NCBI GenBank assembly: GCA_001792895.1
Contig: MARA01000004.1
Span: 2,170,001 to 2,234,000 of the forward strand
DNA length: 64,000 bases
Direction of reading: 5' to 3'
From: Lentinus brumalis
Lineage: Eukaryota > Basidiomycota > Agaricomycetes > Polyporales > Polyporaceae
Part shown: positions 21,833-33,090 of the stretch, one piece after another
Layout of the letters: the number at the start of each line of letters is the position of its first letter
Numbering within the stretch: position 1 is the first letter of the stretch
The notes under the pieces: generated by a model
Told to the model about the DNA's origin: nothing
Databases searched by the model: none
What the model saw: the letters and a program-made list of their open reading frames with translations, nothing else
Program-made: the position numbers and the translations under genes

Positions 21833-23303
21833 TCACTTCTTGGGGTATGCAGACCGCAGGTATCGGTACACAGACGAGAAGTCCTTGTTCGCCAGCTCCG
21901 GGTCCTCGCTAACCACGTCCGCGTATACCTTCTCCGCCAGCTGCCCCATAGGCAGCGGAGACCCAACCGCACCAGCCAGGTCCGTCGCTAGGCCCATGTC
22001 CTGCACCCAACAAGGTGAGCTCTCCGATATCGCATGTGCTTCCGCCGCGCTTACCTTCAGCATCAGACTCGTCGCAAACCCGCCCTCGTAGTCACGCTCG
22101 CATGGCGGCGACTTGTCGGTCAGGGCTCCTGGTACAGGGTTGTTGACAGACGACGACCAGCATGCTCCGGTCGCGCTGTTGATTACACTTGCGAGCACCT
22201 TCGGGTCCAGACCCAGCTTCTGGCCGAGAAGCATCGCCTCGGCGACCGCGATCTGCTGCACGCCGAGGATGAGGTTGTTGCATATCTTCGCGACCAGGCC
22301 CGCGCCCGAGTCCCCGCAGTAAATCACGCGCTGGCCCATATGTGTCAGGAAGGGGTACGCGAGGTTATACGCGTTCCTCCGTCCACCGACGAGGAAGCTC
22401 AGCGTCCCTGCCTTCGCGCCGGATACTCCGCCGGATACTGGTGCGTCGACCATGGACGCCCCCGTGCCCTCAACGTCCGCAGCGACGCCCCGAGCGACTT
22501 CCACGTCGAGTGTTGTTGAGTCGATACATAGCGTGGAGGATATGGCTTCCGGGGTGAGCGACTGGAGAGCAGGGATAATCCCGTCTTCTTCGGCATACAC
22601 GTTGCGCACGTGTGGTGAGGACGGAAGCATGGTGACAACTGTAGTTGACGCAAGAGCTGCTCTAGAGCGAGAAAGGCGCGGCATTCAGTCAGTGTGTGTT
22701 CTCCTGAAGGTCATGGATATATCCTCCAATCCGAATAAGGAATTGGATGAGACGGCGCACGTTGCGCGCGGATGACCTGAGACAGTTGAGATGCATTGTG
22801 CTGGAGAGTCTCAGACTGGGACGACACATGAAGTCGTTTGTATGCAGTTGGGCGACCCAAAGACGGCGTGTTCCATGAAGAGCGGCCGCTTGGCCGCACG
22901 TGTATGAGTGTCCTCTGTGAGTATCACGGAATTGATTTAAGCTGAGAAGCTGAGCTGCACTCCGTCGTACACACAGTTCACGTGTAACGGGGTGCAGCGC
23001 AACCACACATATTCTGCGAGGAGATTGTCTTTGATTGAACTGGACTCACTCTGCAGGCGTATGCGCGATCTCGATGTGCGCACCAGGGAACTGCGTCGTG
23101 AAGTTGTGCGCAAATGCAGCCGACGTAGTCTCCCGTGCGTCGCACACCACGAAACGCGTCGTCCCGTGGGTTTGTACGTGTGTCTGTGAGAAGAGGTTGT
23201 ACGCCATCTCCGAACCCATGCGTCCGAGGCCAATGAAGCTGATGCTCTTCTGTCTCTGGACCGCGCCGCCGACCGCGCGCAGGAGTTGTGGTGTCGGTCT
23301 CAT
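21833..23303 (-). CDS. 3-hydroxyisobutyrate dehydrogenase, mitochondrial
   Basis: Oxidises 3-hydroxyisobutyrate to methylmalonate semialdehyde with NAD in valine breakdown. The start at 23303 (MRPTPQLLRAVGG) gives a basic, likely mitochondrial presequence. The NAD-binding motif ISFIGLGRMGSEMAYNL follows. Then come TTVVTMLPSSPHVRNVY, the substrate motif MVDAPVSGGVSGAKAGTLSF, GAGLVAKICNNLILG with the catalytic Lys, NPVPGALTDKSPP and KDMGLATDLAGAVGSPLPMG. The stop TGA at 21833-21835 follows AYPKK. The first intron (22662-23049, 388 bp) is unusually long; direct joining of TPAE to AALASTTVVTML is what the family predicts. The last intron (22001-22054) is 54 bp, divisible by three and free of stops, so its retention would add 18 residues in frame. 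Confidence 0.95.
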
Positions 23304-23703
23304 CGTGACGATGGGTGCTGTTCTGGTGAAGCAGGGTATGCGCAGGCGACGTCGAGGAGAGAGCCAAGTCCAGCGCAAGGCTCAAGCCATCCGGAACTCG
23401 GTCAGTCGAGCCCCGCGGGGAAGCTTCCGGGGTCCGCCTAGATCTGGAGATTGCCATGCAATGGCGATTCGCACGGTGCGCGCCCTGCGATGTTCCCGCC
23501 GTTGACCGTTCTCACCGCGATGCCAGTGCCCGGTGCTTAGACGTTCACAGCGTTCCATTGCGTGCCTCTGTGCCGTGCGCCAGTCTATCATGCTCTGACA
23601 CGTACGCCTGCGGTCTGCGAGAGCTCTCACCCCTCTTTCTCAGGGGACGCGCCGATCCCTATTCACCCAGCTGCTATAACTGCTGAGAGCCCAAGACTCG
23701 AGT
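23304..23703. other. Divergent promoter region between HIBADH and cytochrome b561
   Basis: 400 bp between two start codons that face apart. No distinct regulatory motif is claimed. Confidence 0.45.
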
Positions 23704-24814
23704 ATGCTGGCTCTTGCTTCCTCGACCAACCGTGAACGCTCTGACCCCGAAGCCGAACCGCTCACCCTGGATTCAGACACGCCAACTGTAGAGAGCATTG
23801 ATATGGGCTTCGACGAGCAGTTTGTGAAGCCAGAGGGGCGGCCAGGAGATGTTGCAGCTCAATGGGCAGCATACGTGCGTTGCTCTCTCTCTCTCGAGTC
23901 TGGCAGTCTGCTCACATCGAGGGCAGATCTCCGTAGGGGTGAGCTTTGCGTAACGGAGACGGGAGTCCACGGACTGACCGGGGTCGTCAGTTATTCCTTA
24001 TCACGACCTGGGTTATGACTCTGTCGAACAACCCGACGTCACTGGGCCTGTTCTTCTTCCACCCCATTTTACAAAGCCTGTCGATCGCTGTGTTCACGTA
24101 TGGTACGTCCATGCTACCGGTCCGGAGGATGCATTTGGCGCCGACATATGCTGACAGCGGCGGCGGCCTAGGTATATTGACTCTGCAGCCCACGTCGCAA
24201 GCCAAGACGAAGGCCGCGGGCCTCACAAGGCACCAATTAGCAATGGTGGCCCTCGGGGACCGGCAATTCTCTTGGGTACGCTCGCGATCGTTTGGAGGAA
24301 GTCGCTGCACGAGCATCCACACTTCACTACATGGCACGGGGTGAGTCAAATCGCGGCGGGCGAGGTCTCCCCCGAGATCGTTCGAACGCCACATTGTCCA
24401 CATACTCATGTCGGGCCGTCCATCTAGACCATCGGCATCATTTCGATAGCTTGGATGGTTGTGCAGGTCGTCTTGGGAGGCGGGAGCGTGTGGTTTAACG
24501 CGCGGCTATTTGGCGGGAACCCGCGAGCGAAACTTATTTGGAAATACCACCGGTGAGCACGGAGTAATGAATAGGGATTAGGACACCTGCTAATCGTTCA
24601 CGACCGTTCTGTCAGCCTCTCGGGGTACCTCCTGTTCCCGCTCTTCCTTCTCGCCGCACACCTTGGAGGGGCATGGTCGTCTTGGTCGACGGGCCACAGC
24701 GCGTTTGTCGTGCGGCTTCTGGCCTATACGATTAGCCCGATTGTACTGCTTGCAGCGGTGCTTGTACGAGTGAGGTGCGTGTCTGGCGTCTTCTTCAGGG
24801 TCCATGGCGACTGA
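23704..24814 (+). CDS. Cytochrome b561-domain membrane protein, with an apparent 1-bp frameshift
   Basis: Multi-span transmembrane protein that carries two b hemes and moves electrons across a membrane (ascorbate- or ferri-reductase-like in the family). About 60 soluble residues precede the first membrane segment. Exons: 23704-23874, 23991-24102, 24172-24340, 24428-24552, 24616-24774 and 24799-24814. The four heme-ligand His positions lie in FFFHPILQSLSI, GLTRHQLAM, EHPHFTTWHG and IWKYHRLSGYLLF. Hydrophobic helices include LFLITTWVMTL, PAILLGTLAIVW, IGIISIAWMVVQVVL, LLFPLFLLAAHLG and LLAYTISPIVLLAAVLV. Exon 3 starts in frame through RHQLAMVAL, but PAILLGTLAIVWRKSL lies in another frame. The GGGG run at 24255-24258 appears one base short. 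Otherwise the gene is complete, so a base-calling error is likelier than decay. Confidence 0.88.
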
Positions 24815-25463
24815 ACATCTCCACATTCGTGGCGCACAGGACCTCGAAGATGCATTTTTTCTAACATCCGGCTCTGTATCCCGTTCTTGATGTATCATTG
24901 GTGCTCTTGGCATTCTGCACGAACGTGATGAATGACGTTCTGTACGGCCGCTTGTCTCAGTTTCGGTGACGCGTGACGGACCGAGTGTCGTGGTCGCAGC
25001 ACAGCGTCTCCATCGAGGCGCAGTGGGTTATTTTGAAATCAGAGCGAGCAGCGACGGAGTCCCGTTGGGTTGACACAAGGGGTACCCTGAGGAACCTTGC
25101 TTTGTCATGGGCGTGCGGACGGATGGTTGGTAGGGGGAGCGCCTGGGAGCGTCTTGGTTGGCGTTTGTCGGGCTGATTGGGTGACCGTGTGTCTGTGCTC
25201 GTGTCTGCGTTGCGTGCGTTCGTGCTTCTCTTTGTCAGCAGCTGCAGCGAGCCGTCGAGTCATCGCTTCGCACCATTACGTCCTTGCAAGTCCGCCATCC
25301 AGCGTCAGTATTAGCAGATTGCGTCCATCATGCGCCCGCTATAAGCCGCCATAACTAGCTCCCAGCAGAACAGAGTCCCATCAGCAGCCCTCCCCGTCTG
25401 CATTTAAGCTTCCCTTCGCCCCGGGTGCACGTCCTTTCGCGCGTGTGACCCCCCGCTGCCATC
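24815..25463. other. Intergenic region upstream of the arrestin-like gene
   Basis: No gene is supported. It holds the 3' flank of the cytochrome b561 gene and the arrestin promoter, with pyrimidine-rich stretches near 25390-25460 just upstream of the start codon. Confidence 0.45.
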
Positions 25464-27005
25464 ATGGACGTCGATCTCCCGCCCTCCTATGGGCTGACGT
25501 CTCCAAATAGCCCCGCGCCGCTGTACTCGGAGCGTCCTAGTACCTCTGAGCGTATCCTCCAGACGGAAAGACATCCGACAGGCCTGGCACCCGCAGCTCA
25601 AGCCCAGAAGCATCTCTACAAGTCCGATCATCTGGAGGTCCGTCTCCATCCCCCACATTGGGGCCTCACTCTGCCCGCGTACGGCCTCGGAGGGACTGTC
25701 GATGGCCTCATCACGTTCCGCAAGCAATGCTCGCACGTAGTCGAGTTGTCTGTTTCGGTGAGCATGAGCACCTCGCGCGGCATGTCCGAGGAGGTAGTCT
25801 GATTAGCCCATCTCCTATCGCCCCTCCCTGCGTCCAGCTGCAAGGCGTCATCAACACCTCTGCGAGCCAGCACGCGACCGTGGCGGTCCCCGGCGTCAGC
25901 AGGAACGTGTTCCTCAAGAAAAAGATCGTCCTCTTCGCGGCACCGCAGGGACAGAGCGCAACGTTGACGGGCGAATACCCCTTCGCGCTGCAGTTCCCCA
26001 CTATATCGACGGCGCTCGCGATTCCCTTCCGCCTTCGTATACGGTCTACCAGCCCGGCATCTCGACGGAGATTTTCTACACGTTCCGCGTGGACATCTGC
26101 CGCAAGGGCCTCAGACGGCATGAGAAGTACGCTGACTTGTCGTCGTCTTCGTGTCGGCGGCAGATGCGTTGACATTCGGCGTCTTTTGCGTGTAGGTTGG
26201 CAACTCAGGTTCTGTACCTTCCCAAGTCCCGGCCATCCCTACCACCCGTGGAGGACATGCCTTCGACGAGGATGGATAGCTTGGCAGATCCACGATGGCG
26301 CACCGTTGAGCTGTCCCCGACATGGCCAGGTCGCACTGAAGCGGCACAGCAGAGGGAGGATATTCCTACAATTTCGGTGCGTTCCATGCATGTCTCAGAT
26401 CTCGGAAAGCAGACGTTGACCGTTTCCCGGGCCTAGTTCACGATGCCGTCGGGGAGGTGTTACGCATCAGGCGAAATGATCCCGGTCTCGATGAGGATCC
26501 ATTGTCCGCGTTCACCAGCACTTGCGAGGATGCTGTCGCATAACGCGCACCTCTCCATCGTCAAGCGGCAGAAGACGTGGATCTCGCTCGGTGCACAGAT
26601 CAGCATCCGCGAGTCGCTCCTCTCGCGGGCGGACGTTTACCTCGCAGACGAGTCGCAGGAGGGCACGGCGTACTTGCGGCTGGAGGTGCAAGCGGGCGAG
26701 GCAGGCCGCGAGTGTTCATGGCGCATCAAGGACTGCGTGGCGGTTGAGGTGCGTCGCAATTGCGATTCTACAGCCGACTGGCGCTGTGATATTGAGGCAT
26801 CGGGTCCACCTAGCACGTAATCCGGCTGGTCATTTTACCGCCGAGCCACCTCAAGGACTTCCCAGTGTTCAAGCACGAAGTGCCGGTGACGCTCACAACG
26901 GACCATTACGGGTCGCTGCAGAGCGAGATGCTCGCGTTAGGTGGTGTGCCGTTCCCCGCGCTCGGGCTGAATGATGTCCACCGGTACCTGCGCGCCCAGC
27001 GTTGA
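25464..27005 (+). CDS. Arrestin-like protein, with an apparent 1-bp frameshift
   Basis: Arrestin-fold protein of the large fungal alpha-arrestin type, some of which act as ubiquitin-ligase adaptors in endocytosis; the exact role is unknown. The start at 25464 gives MDVDLPPSYGLTSPNSP. N-terminal arrestin strands: HLEVRLHPPHWGLTLPAYGL, GLITFRKQCSHVVELSVS, then after an intron LQGVINTSASQH, KKKIVLFA, GEYPFALQFP. C-terminal half: EMIPVSMRIHCP, LSIVKRQKTWISLGAQIS, AYLRLEVQAGE and a final exon with LTTDHYGSLQSEM that ends LRAQR at the TGA 27003-27005. In the second exon the frame changes between FPTISTALAIP and LPPSYTVYQPGISTEI: the CCC run at 26024-26026 seems one base short. The LPPSY-type PY motif could recruit a WW-domain ubiquitin ligase (inference). 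Confidence 0.8.
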
Positions 27006-28040
27006 CCAGAACGACCTTAGGCTTGCTATGCCGACTCTTTACCCAACTCCTCTCTTTTTTTCTGGATCAAGTCACGGTTGCCCGTAAATGGGCCGGATTT
27101 CGGATTTCGGAAGATTATTCTTGTAATTTATTGCTTGACGACTTTCATGACCCCACCCAGCACCCTATGCACCCGATGCTCCAGACCTTTGCAACCTTCA
27201 CGTCTTCCAGAAATCCTTCCACATTACACTTACATCCTTTCCCTCCATACACTTGCATCTCCGTCTTGAGGTTCCTCCAACTGGCCTCATCTGTCCCGCT
27301 ACATCGTTTCAAGGTTACTGCGCATCTCTGTTGTACTGCTGTAGTTCTGGGATCCAACTCCCCTGCGCGGGACCCATATAGCTGTATAATCATTTGGAAT
27401 TCCATAGTATGTAGATGTCCCCTTCATCACACTCCGCTGGTGCTCCTAGGCTTCCGAGGATCGCCGCTGCCATTCGGCGATCTCGATTTCGACGTTTCTA
27501 GTAATATAGACGCCCGCGCCTGGGGCTTAGTCGACGATGAAACTCAGAATGAGGTACTTGCAGAGATACATCGAGCCTCAAGGCGAACGTAGACGACCTT
27601 CGATGCACATCCGAGTGTCCAGCACGTTGGGGAACGGCAACACCCTGACACTGAAGGTCCCTGGCGTGCAGCTTTGAGGCGACATTTTTGCACAATGAGA
27701 TACGTGTCGAGTCCCAGTCAAAATAGGTTTACTGTACCGGCTTGCGGATGTTCCCTGATGTTCCTCGACATGGCGATCCTATATATGACGGGTCCGGGCA
27801 AGGTCCGGGTAAGTATGCAGAGGCTGTGGCTGTACAGCTGAGTTTGCTACATAGTGACAACCGCTGGTGGCGTCACGACGCTCCCTCCGCTCTACCACAA
27901 TCCTCCCTACTCTGACCTCCCCGAAGCTCACGATCCTTCATGACCCGTCCATCTACATAACACACTATACCACAAGCGAGTACTGTGCCAGTTACCCGCA
28001 GACGCGTTTATCTCATGCATGTCTCCACAGGTCCAACATT
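27006..28040. other. Gene-poor stretch between the arrestin-like and wax synthase-like genes
   Basis: About 1 kb. One plus-strand frame (27002-27592) stays open for about 196 codons but has no ATG start, is continuous with the arrestin 3' flank and has no recognisable domain. I see no supported gene. Confidence 0.4.
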
Positions 28041-29490
28041 ATGGCTACCCTTGTGTCGTGGTTTCGCCGTGCACTCGACGAAGAGCATATCACGCCTTTG
28101 ACATGGCGAAACGCTCCGTGGCGCATGCCTATCTGCCTCTTTACTTCACTCTGGCCTACCTCACACGGAGGCCAGGAAGCCACCGGTTGCGCATACTCCT
28201 CCTACCCGTGGTCGTCGCAGTCATCCTCCGCTGTACCACTGGCTACAGAATTCAGGACGAGTTATGGGGGTGGTACAACTGGATAAGAGGTACTGTACAA
28301 CTTACGTGGGCAAAAGCTTCATGCTAATATTGTGTCATAGGTATAGTAGGGTTGGTTCTGATAGCGCATTCCATCCACTTCGCGGTCGTCCCGGAAGGCA
28401 TGCTGAAGCTATCTGAGGGACGACTGCACGTTCGCAGCGGGACATCCGCTCAGGACTCTGTTGCTCCGTTAGCTGCGCAAGGTGCAAGTCAGCTGGCGTC
28501 AACACCTCCGCCGTGTCCAAGATCCGGGGGCCTCTTGGAGCGCATTGGCGAGGCGCTCGAAGTTGGGTTGCTAGCGCGAGGAATCGGCTGGCAGCTCTCT
28601 CAGGGCTTACATATACCAAAGACTCGCCGGCCCATGGAGCGCAAAGCCTTCCTGAAGTCCACATTCAAGTCTTTCATCACCGCGTACCTCATTATCGACC
28701 TCGTCGACTCTTTCCTCGAGACCCTTCCAGGAATCACGCCAACCAGCGGGACAATCTTCTTCCCTCAGCTACCGCCAATACTGCGTTACATTGTGTCTAC
28801 CGCATTGACCTTCGCCATTGGGATGGTCGTGATACTAGGTATCACCATGTGCTACGACCTTCTTTCCCTCATCGCGGTCGGCATCTTCCACCAGTCTCCT
28901 TATAGCTGGCCCCCTGTCCACGACGAACCATGGCGAATGGGATCGCTACACGAGTTCTGGTCGAAGCGGTGGCACCAGGTGCTGCGACACGCTTTCCTCG
29001 TCTTGGGCGGGTACCCCGGACGGTGGCTGGCCGGGGACGTCGGAATGCTCCTCGGCACGTTCCTGGCTTCCGGACTGCTCCATGAATTCGGCTTCAACCT
29101 CGGGGGTGCGCCCTTTGATTGGAAGGTTATCGCATACTTTGCGTTGCAGCCGTTCGGCATCCTCGCGGAGAAAGCGTACAGGTCGTATACGGGAAGGAGA
29201 GTGTCTGGCTGGTCGGGTTGGTGCTGGGCGGCAGTATGGGTCATAGGCCTCAATGAGATGGCGTGTAAGTCTGTCATCTCACTATTACGGGATGCTCGAC
29301 ATTGATGCTCATGACACACTGTCCAGCGGATTCATGGATAGCACGAGGAGCTGCTGGTAAGGTACTAGTACCCCGGTGCTCAGTCCAACGCGCCGCATCT
29401 TCATACCCGTCTTACGAGGGCTTTGGGAGACCTTCATCAGGAAACAATAATGAGGTGGTTCTGGGATATCGTGGATCTGCACAATACTAG
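28041..29490 (+). CDS. Wax synthase-domain membrane O-acyltransferase
   Basis: Polytopic membrane protein of the wax synthase-like family. In fungi several members acetylate terpenoids; this one has no terpene cluster around it, so its substrate is open. The family motif EFWSKRWHQVLRHAFLVLGG is present, followed by ASGLLHEFGFNLGG with a likely catalytic His. Many hydrophobic helices are visible: YLPLYFTLAYL, LRILLLPVVVAVIL, GLVLIAHSIHFAVVP, YIVSTALTFAIGMVVILGI, VIAYFALQPFGIL. Introns at 28290-28340 and 29265-29326; the last exon reads SDSWIARGAAGKV. The N-terminus is uncertain. MATLVSWFRRALDEEHITPL (28041) resembles a family N-terminus but is one base out of frame with AYLPLYFTLAYLTRRPG; the shift is near 28127. 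Alternatively translation starts at the ATG 28103 (MAKRSVAHAYLPLYF), with no frameshift. Confidence 0.88.
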
Positions 29491-29672
29491 TTGTATGGAT
29501 ATCAGTTTGGTGGTTTATTTCTAACTTGGCGGGAATGAGTAGCAGAAGCGCCGGCACAGCGCGCGTCGGTGTAGCTCGCGACGGAGGTCTATGTACACGC
29601 CTGTATCACGGGCACTTTGCTTGGAACTGGACATATCACCTCTCTTGCTTGTATCTTCGGACGCGACTGGCA

Positions 29673-32600
29673 ATGTTCGCGGCGGCCACTTCCTTCTTTG
29701 CGCGAACGAACATCTCCCAGAACTACAACATCGCCAATGCGTCCTCCATAATCGGAAGCAGGACGGGATCACCGGCACCTTCAAGTTCGGCCACTACATT
29801 GCCTGCAGCTTCACTACCTCCGTCTTTCAATGTCGGCCCATGGCGCGTGCAATCTGCGACGCACAAAGTCACGAACAAACGTGTATCAGTATGGAGTATG
29901 GACAAGAGGAATCCGGAGATGGAGCGTATAGGACCAGCCTCGAGGGAGCGTACGATTGAGGTTTTGAAGGCCGAGGTATGTGCAAGAAGATCATGCGTAC
30001 GGAGTTCGATCCCGACCTTGTGAATGCGAACATCAGGCATCTGCCCTGAGTCGGCTGCGGCACCCCTCCATCCTCGGTAAGAACAACTATACTTACAGCC
30101 TGGCCGTCGGTCTGACTGGGTAATTGAAGAGATGGTGGAACCCCTCGAGGAGACCCGTAACGAGCTCATCTTTGCTACGGAGCCGGTCTTGTCCTCTCTG
30201 CATCTATCCATACCCGGCTCCTCCCAATATTCTCCTCTTGTTGAACTAGATGAGGTCGAGGTACGTCGTCTCTGGGATGTTCCAATACAGCGCACCAAGA
30301 TGTTTGCTCTCCAGATACAGAAGGGGATCCTGCAGTTGTGCAAGGGTCTCTCCTTCCTCCACACGTCTGCTCGTCTGATTCATTCTAACATCAACCCGGA
30401 GGCCATTGTGATAAATAGTGCGGTCAGTGCGCTGCATAGTAGCCATCCATGGACTGCGCGTTGACACGAGTTTATAGGGAGACTGGAAACTATCTGGCCT
30501 TGGCCAGACAATATCCCTTTCCAAGGCAGATGGCGGTCCTACACGATGGGAATTCCCTACATACGATGGTCGTGCGTCGTCATATACGCAGCGATCCTTT
30601 GACTACATAGGTATGGCGATTGTGTATGCGAACATTACCACTGGTCTCACTCTGTTGGCAGCGCCGGAATATGCTCTGGACGAAGTGCTCGATCCCGCTT
30701 CTGACATGTACTCTCTAGGTTGCTTGATATATGCGGTACACTGCAAGGGCAATCCGCCCTTCAAGAACCATGGGAGTTTGTCTTCCCTGCGTGAGAATGC
30801 TGGGAAGCCTCTCACTGGCATGGAACGACTGGAGCAAGATCTGAGAGGTCGGTAGTCTGCTTAGCAAACAGCACGGTATTGCTGATATACTCCCAATAGC
30901 ACTCTTGAACGCGCTCATCACGCGACATCCACATAACCGGCCGACTCCATCAGACCTACCTCTGCACGCCTTCTTCTCATCGTTGCCCGTGTCCACTTTG
31001 AACTTCCTCGACCGGTCTAACTTTGCTGCGAAGACACGGGAGGAGAAGATCTCCTTCATGAAGGGCTTGACAAGCGTGCTCGACAGGTTCTCAGAAGGGT
31101 TGCGCACGCGCAAAATTCTGCCTACTCTTCTGGAAGAGGTACGCGGTGCCGATTTTGGCGTAGCTCCGAACTTGATATCCTCCCTGCAGATGAAAGATAT
31201 CCACCTATTGCCTTACATCCTGCCGAACATCTTCGCTATTTCCCAGATACTGTCGTCGACGCAGTTCGCATCCCTTGTGTTACCAAGTCTCAAGCCTCTG
31301 TTCGCGATCAAAGAGCCTCCCCAGAACATGCTGACGCTATTGGACAATCTTCAAATGCTTCAGGAGAAGACTGAGAAGCCCGTATTCCGAGAACGTCAGT
31401 TCAAGATACTCCCGCCATGTAGAATCTCCCTCACCACCTACCTGCAGATGTACTTCCTCTGGTATACAATGCGCTAGAAAGCGAGCACGCTATAGTGAGT
31501 GGGCGATGGTTATATCAAGGTTGCTCGGAGCTCATTCCGTCATGTAGGTACAAGAGCGTGCACTCAAGGCGGTACCCAGTCTCTGCGAGACAATCGACTA
31601 TGCGGAAGTGCAGGGCGTATTATTCCCGAGGGTCGCAGTAAGTCGGCAGCTATGGGTTGAACATCGCGCGCTCGACCACTTATACGCGCTGGTAGCTTGT
31701 GTTCACGAAAACTCGGGTGCTTTCAGTCAAGGTTGCAACACTAGATACCTTCTTGTCTATGGTCAAGACTCTCGATCAGGTGCGTGCACGACCGTCGTTT
31801 GTTGTGATATTCGCTCAAAGATGCGTTAGTCGAGTTTAACGCAAAAGCTGGTGCCGCTACTGTCCAAGATAAGGACCAAGGAGCCTGCTGTAACTGTACG
31901 TGATCAGAACTTACAGTGTAAGCTTGCTGATACAGACGATGGGCACAGATGGCTACTCTCGCTGTACAAGAAGCGATGGGTTTGAAGGTCGACCGAGAAG
32001 CTGTCGCGACGTTGGTTCTCCCTCAGCTCTGGGCGATGTCTATGGGACCACGTGAGTCCACCGCTGGAGATGCTTGCTGATGTATGCTGACAGCAAACAG
32101 TCTTAACTGTCTCACAATTCAAGCGTTTCATGGAGGTGATCAAGAAGCTGGGCGATCGAGTGGAGAAGGAGCATGATCAGTATCTCCGCGACTCGCAACG
32201 AATAGAGGACCGCTCGGCTGTGAATGGTCGAGAAAGCCTCTCCACTAACCCTACCGGTGCTGTTGACTTCGAGAGTCTCGTCGGAAATAGCGCGGCAGCC
32301 CCAGCTCCCAAAGCCGACGGTGCGTCAGCGAATGGAGCGCAGAGTTGGGAGGACGACGTCTGGGGAAGCATATTCTCGGGTAATCCATCGGTCAGTCCCC
32401 GAAATGTTTGCACGTATAACTTCACTGATGAAGTTTCTACAGACTCCCGCTGTTCAGAGTCCTGCGTTGTCACCACCGGCTATACCCTTGCAGCAGCGCA
32501 CCACATCCACCTTCACCTCCCAGACACAGTCATTGCCGTCGTCACCGAAGATCTCGAGCTCGCTGAACCCTCATGCCTCACGATCTCCCCTTGGCCGCTC

Positions 32601-33024
32601 GGGACCAGGGCTGGGTGCAACGCGTGTGTCATCCACATCTCTCAATCCCTCGGCGTACCCTCTCGATTCGTCACCTTATCCTTCCGCAGCGCCAATGCCG
32701 ACTTCCACACCATCGATGGGGATCATGCAGCCCTCATTCCCTGCCCTTGCGCCATCGAATACAGCACCACAATTTCCCACTTTCAATGTAGCGCCAGTGG
32801 CGCCATCAGGTCCGAACTACAACATCACCCTACCTACACAGCCGATGCAACCTATGCAACCCACAACCTCCACTTCGCCTCCTCCTCCGTTCTTCGCCTC
32901 ACAGATGTCCATGGGCGGAGTGCTCGCCCCTTCGAGGCCCCAACAACCTCAGTGGCCAGGGTCCACAGGCGGGCCAAAGCAGCTCTCAAAGGATGATTGG
33001 GGCGACTTCGATCCGTTAGCCTGA
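29673..33024 (+). CDS. SCYL2/Scy1-type pseudokinase with HEAT-like repeats
   Basis: Scy1-like protein 2 family: a catalytically dead kinase domain followed by helical repeats, implicated in clathrin-mediated traffic between Golgi, endosomes and plasma membrane. The start at 29673 gives MFAAATSFFARTNISQNYNI. The kinase-like domain runs through NVGPWRVQSATHK, SALSRLRHPSILE, LCKGLSFLHT and ARLIHSNINPEAIVIN, then GDWKLSGLGQTIS, APEYALDEVLDPASDMYSLG and HPHNRPTPSDL. The HRD motif is replaced by HSN and DFG by SGL, so the catalytic and metal-binding Asp are missing. HEAT-like repeats follow (ILPTLLEEVRG, LLPYILPNIFAISQIL). The C-terminal tail is Ser/Pro/Gln-rich and low in complexity, and ends KDDWGDFDPLA. 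Several short introns were seen, for example 29973-30034. The stop is at 33022-33024. Confidence 0.92.
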
Positions 33025-33090
33025 TGCATGATCTAGCAGAATACTTATACTATATACGCATATGCTATAGAGCTGTGACCGACGCTACAT

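Noticed and set aside
27002..27592. 196-codon open frame downstream of the arrestin-like gene
   Set aside because: No ATG start, no domain, and it continues directly from the arrestin 3' end; probably a chance frame in untranslated sequence.
29990..30010. tRNA B-box-like string (GAGTTCGATCCC)
   Set aside because: It lies in a 62-bp SCYL2 intron with no room for a cloverleaf and no matching A box.
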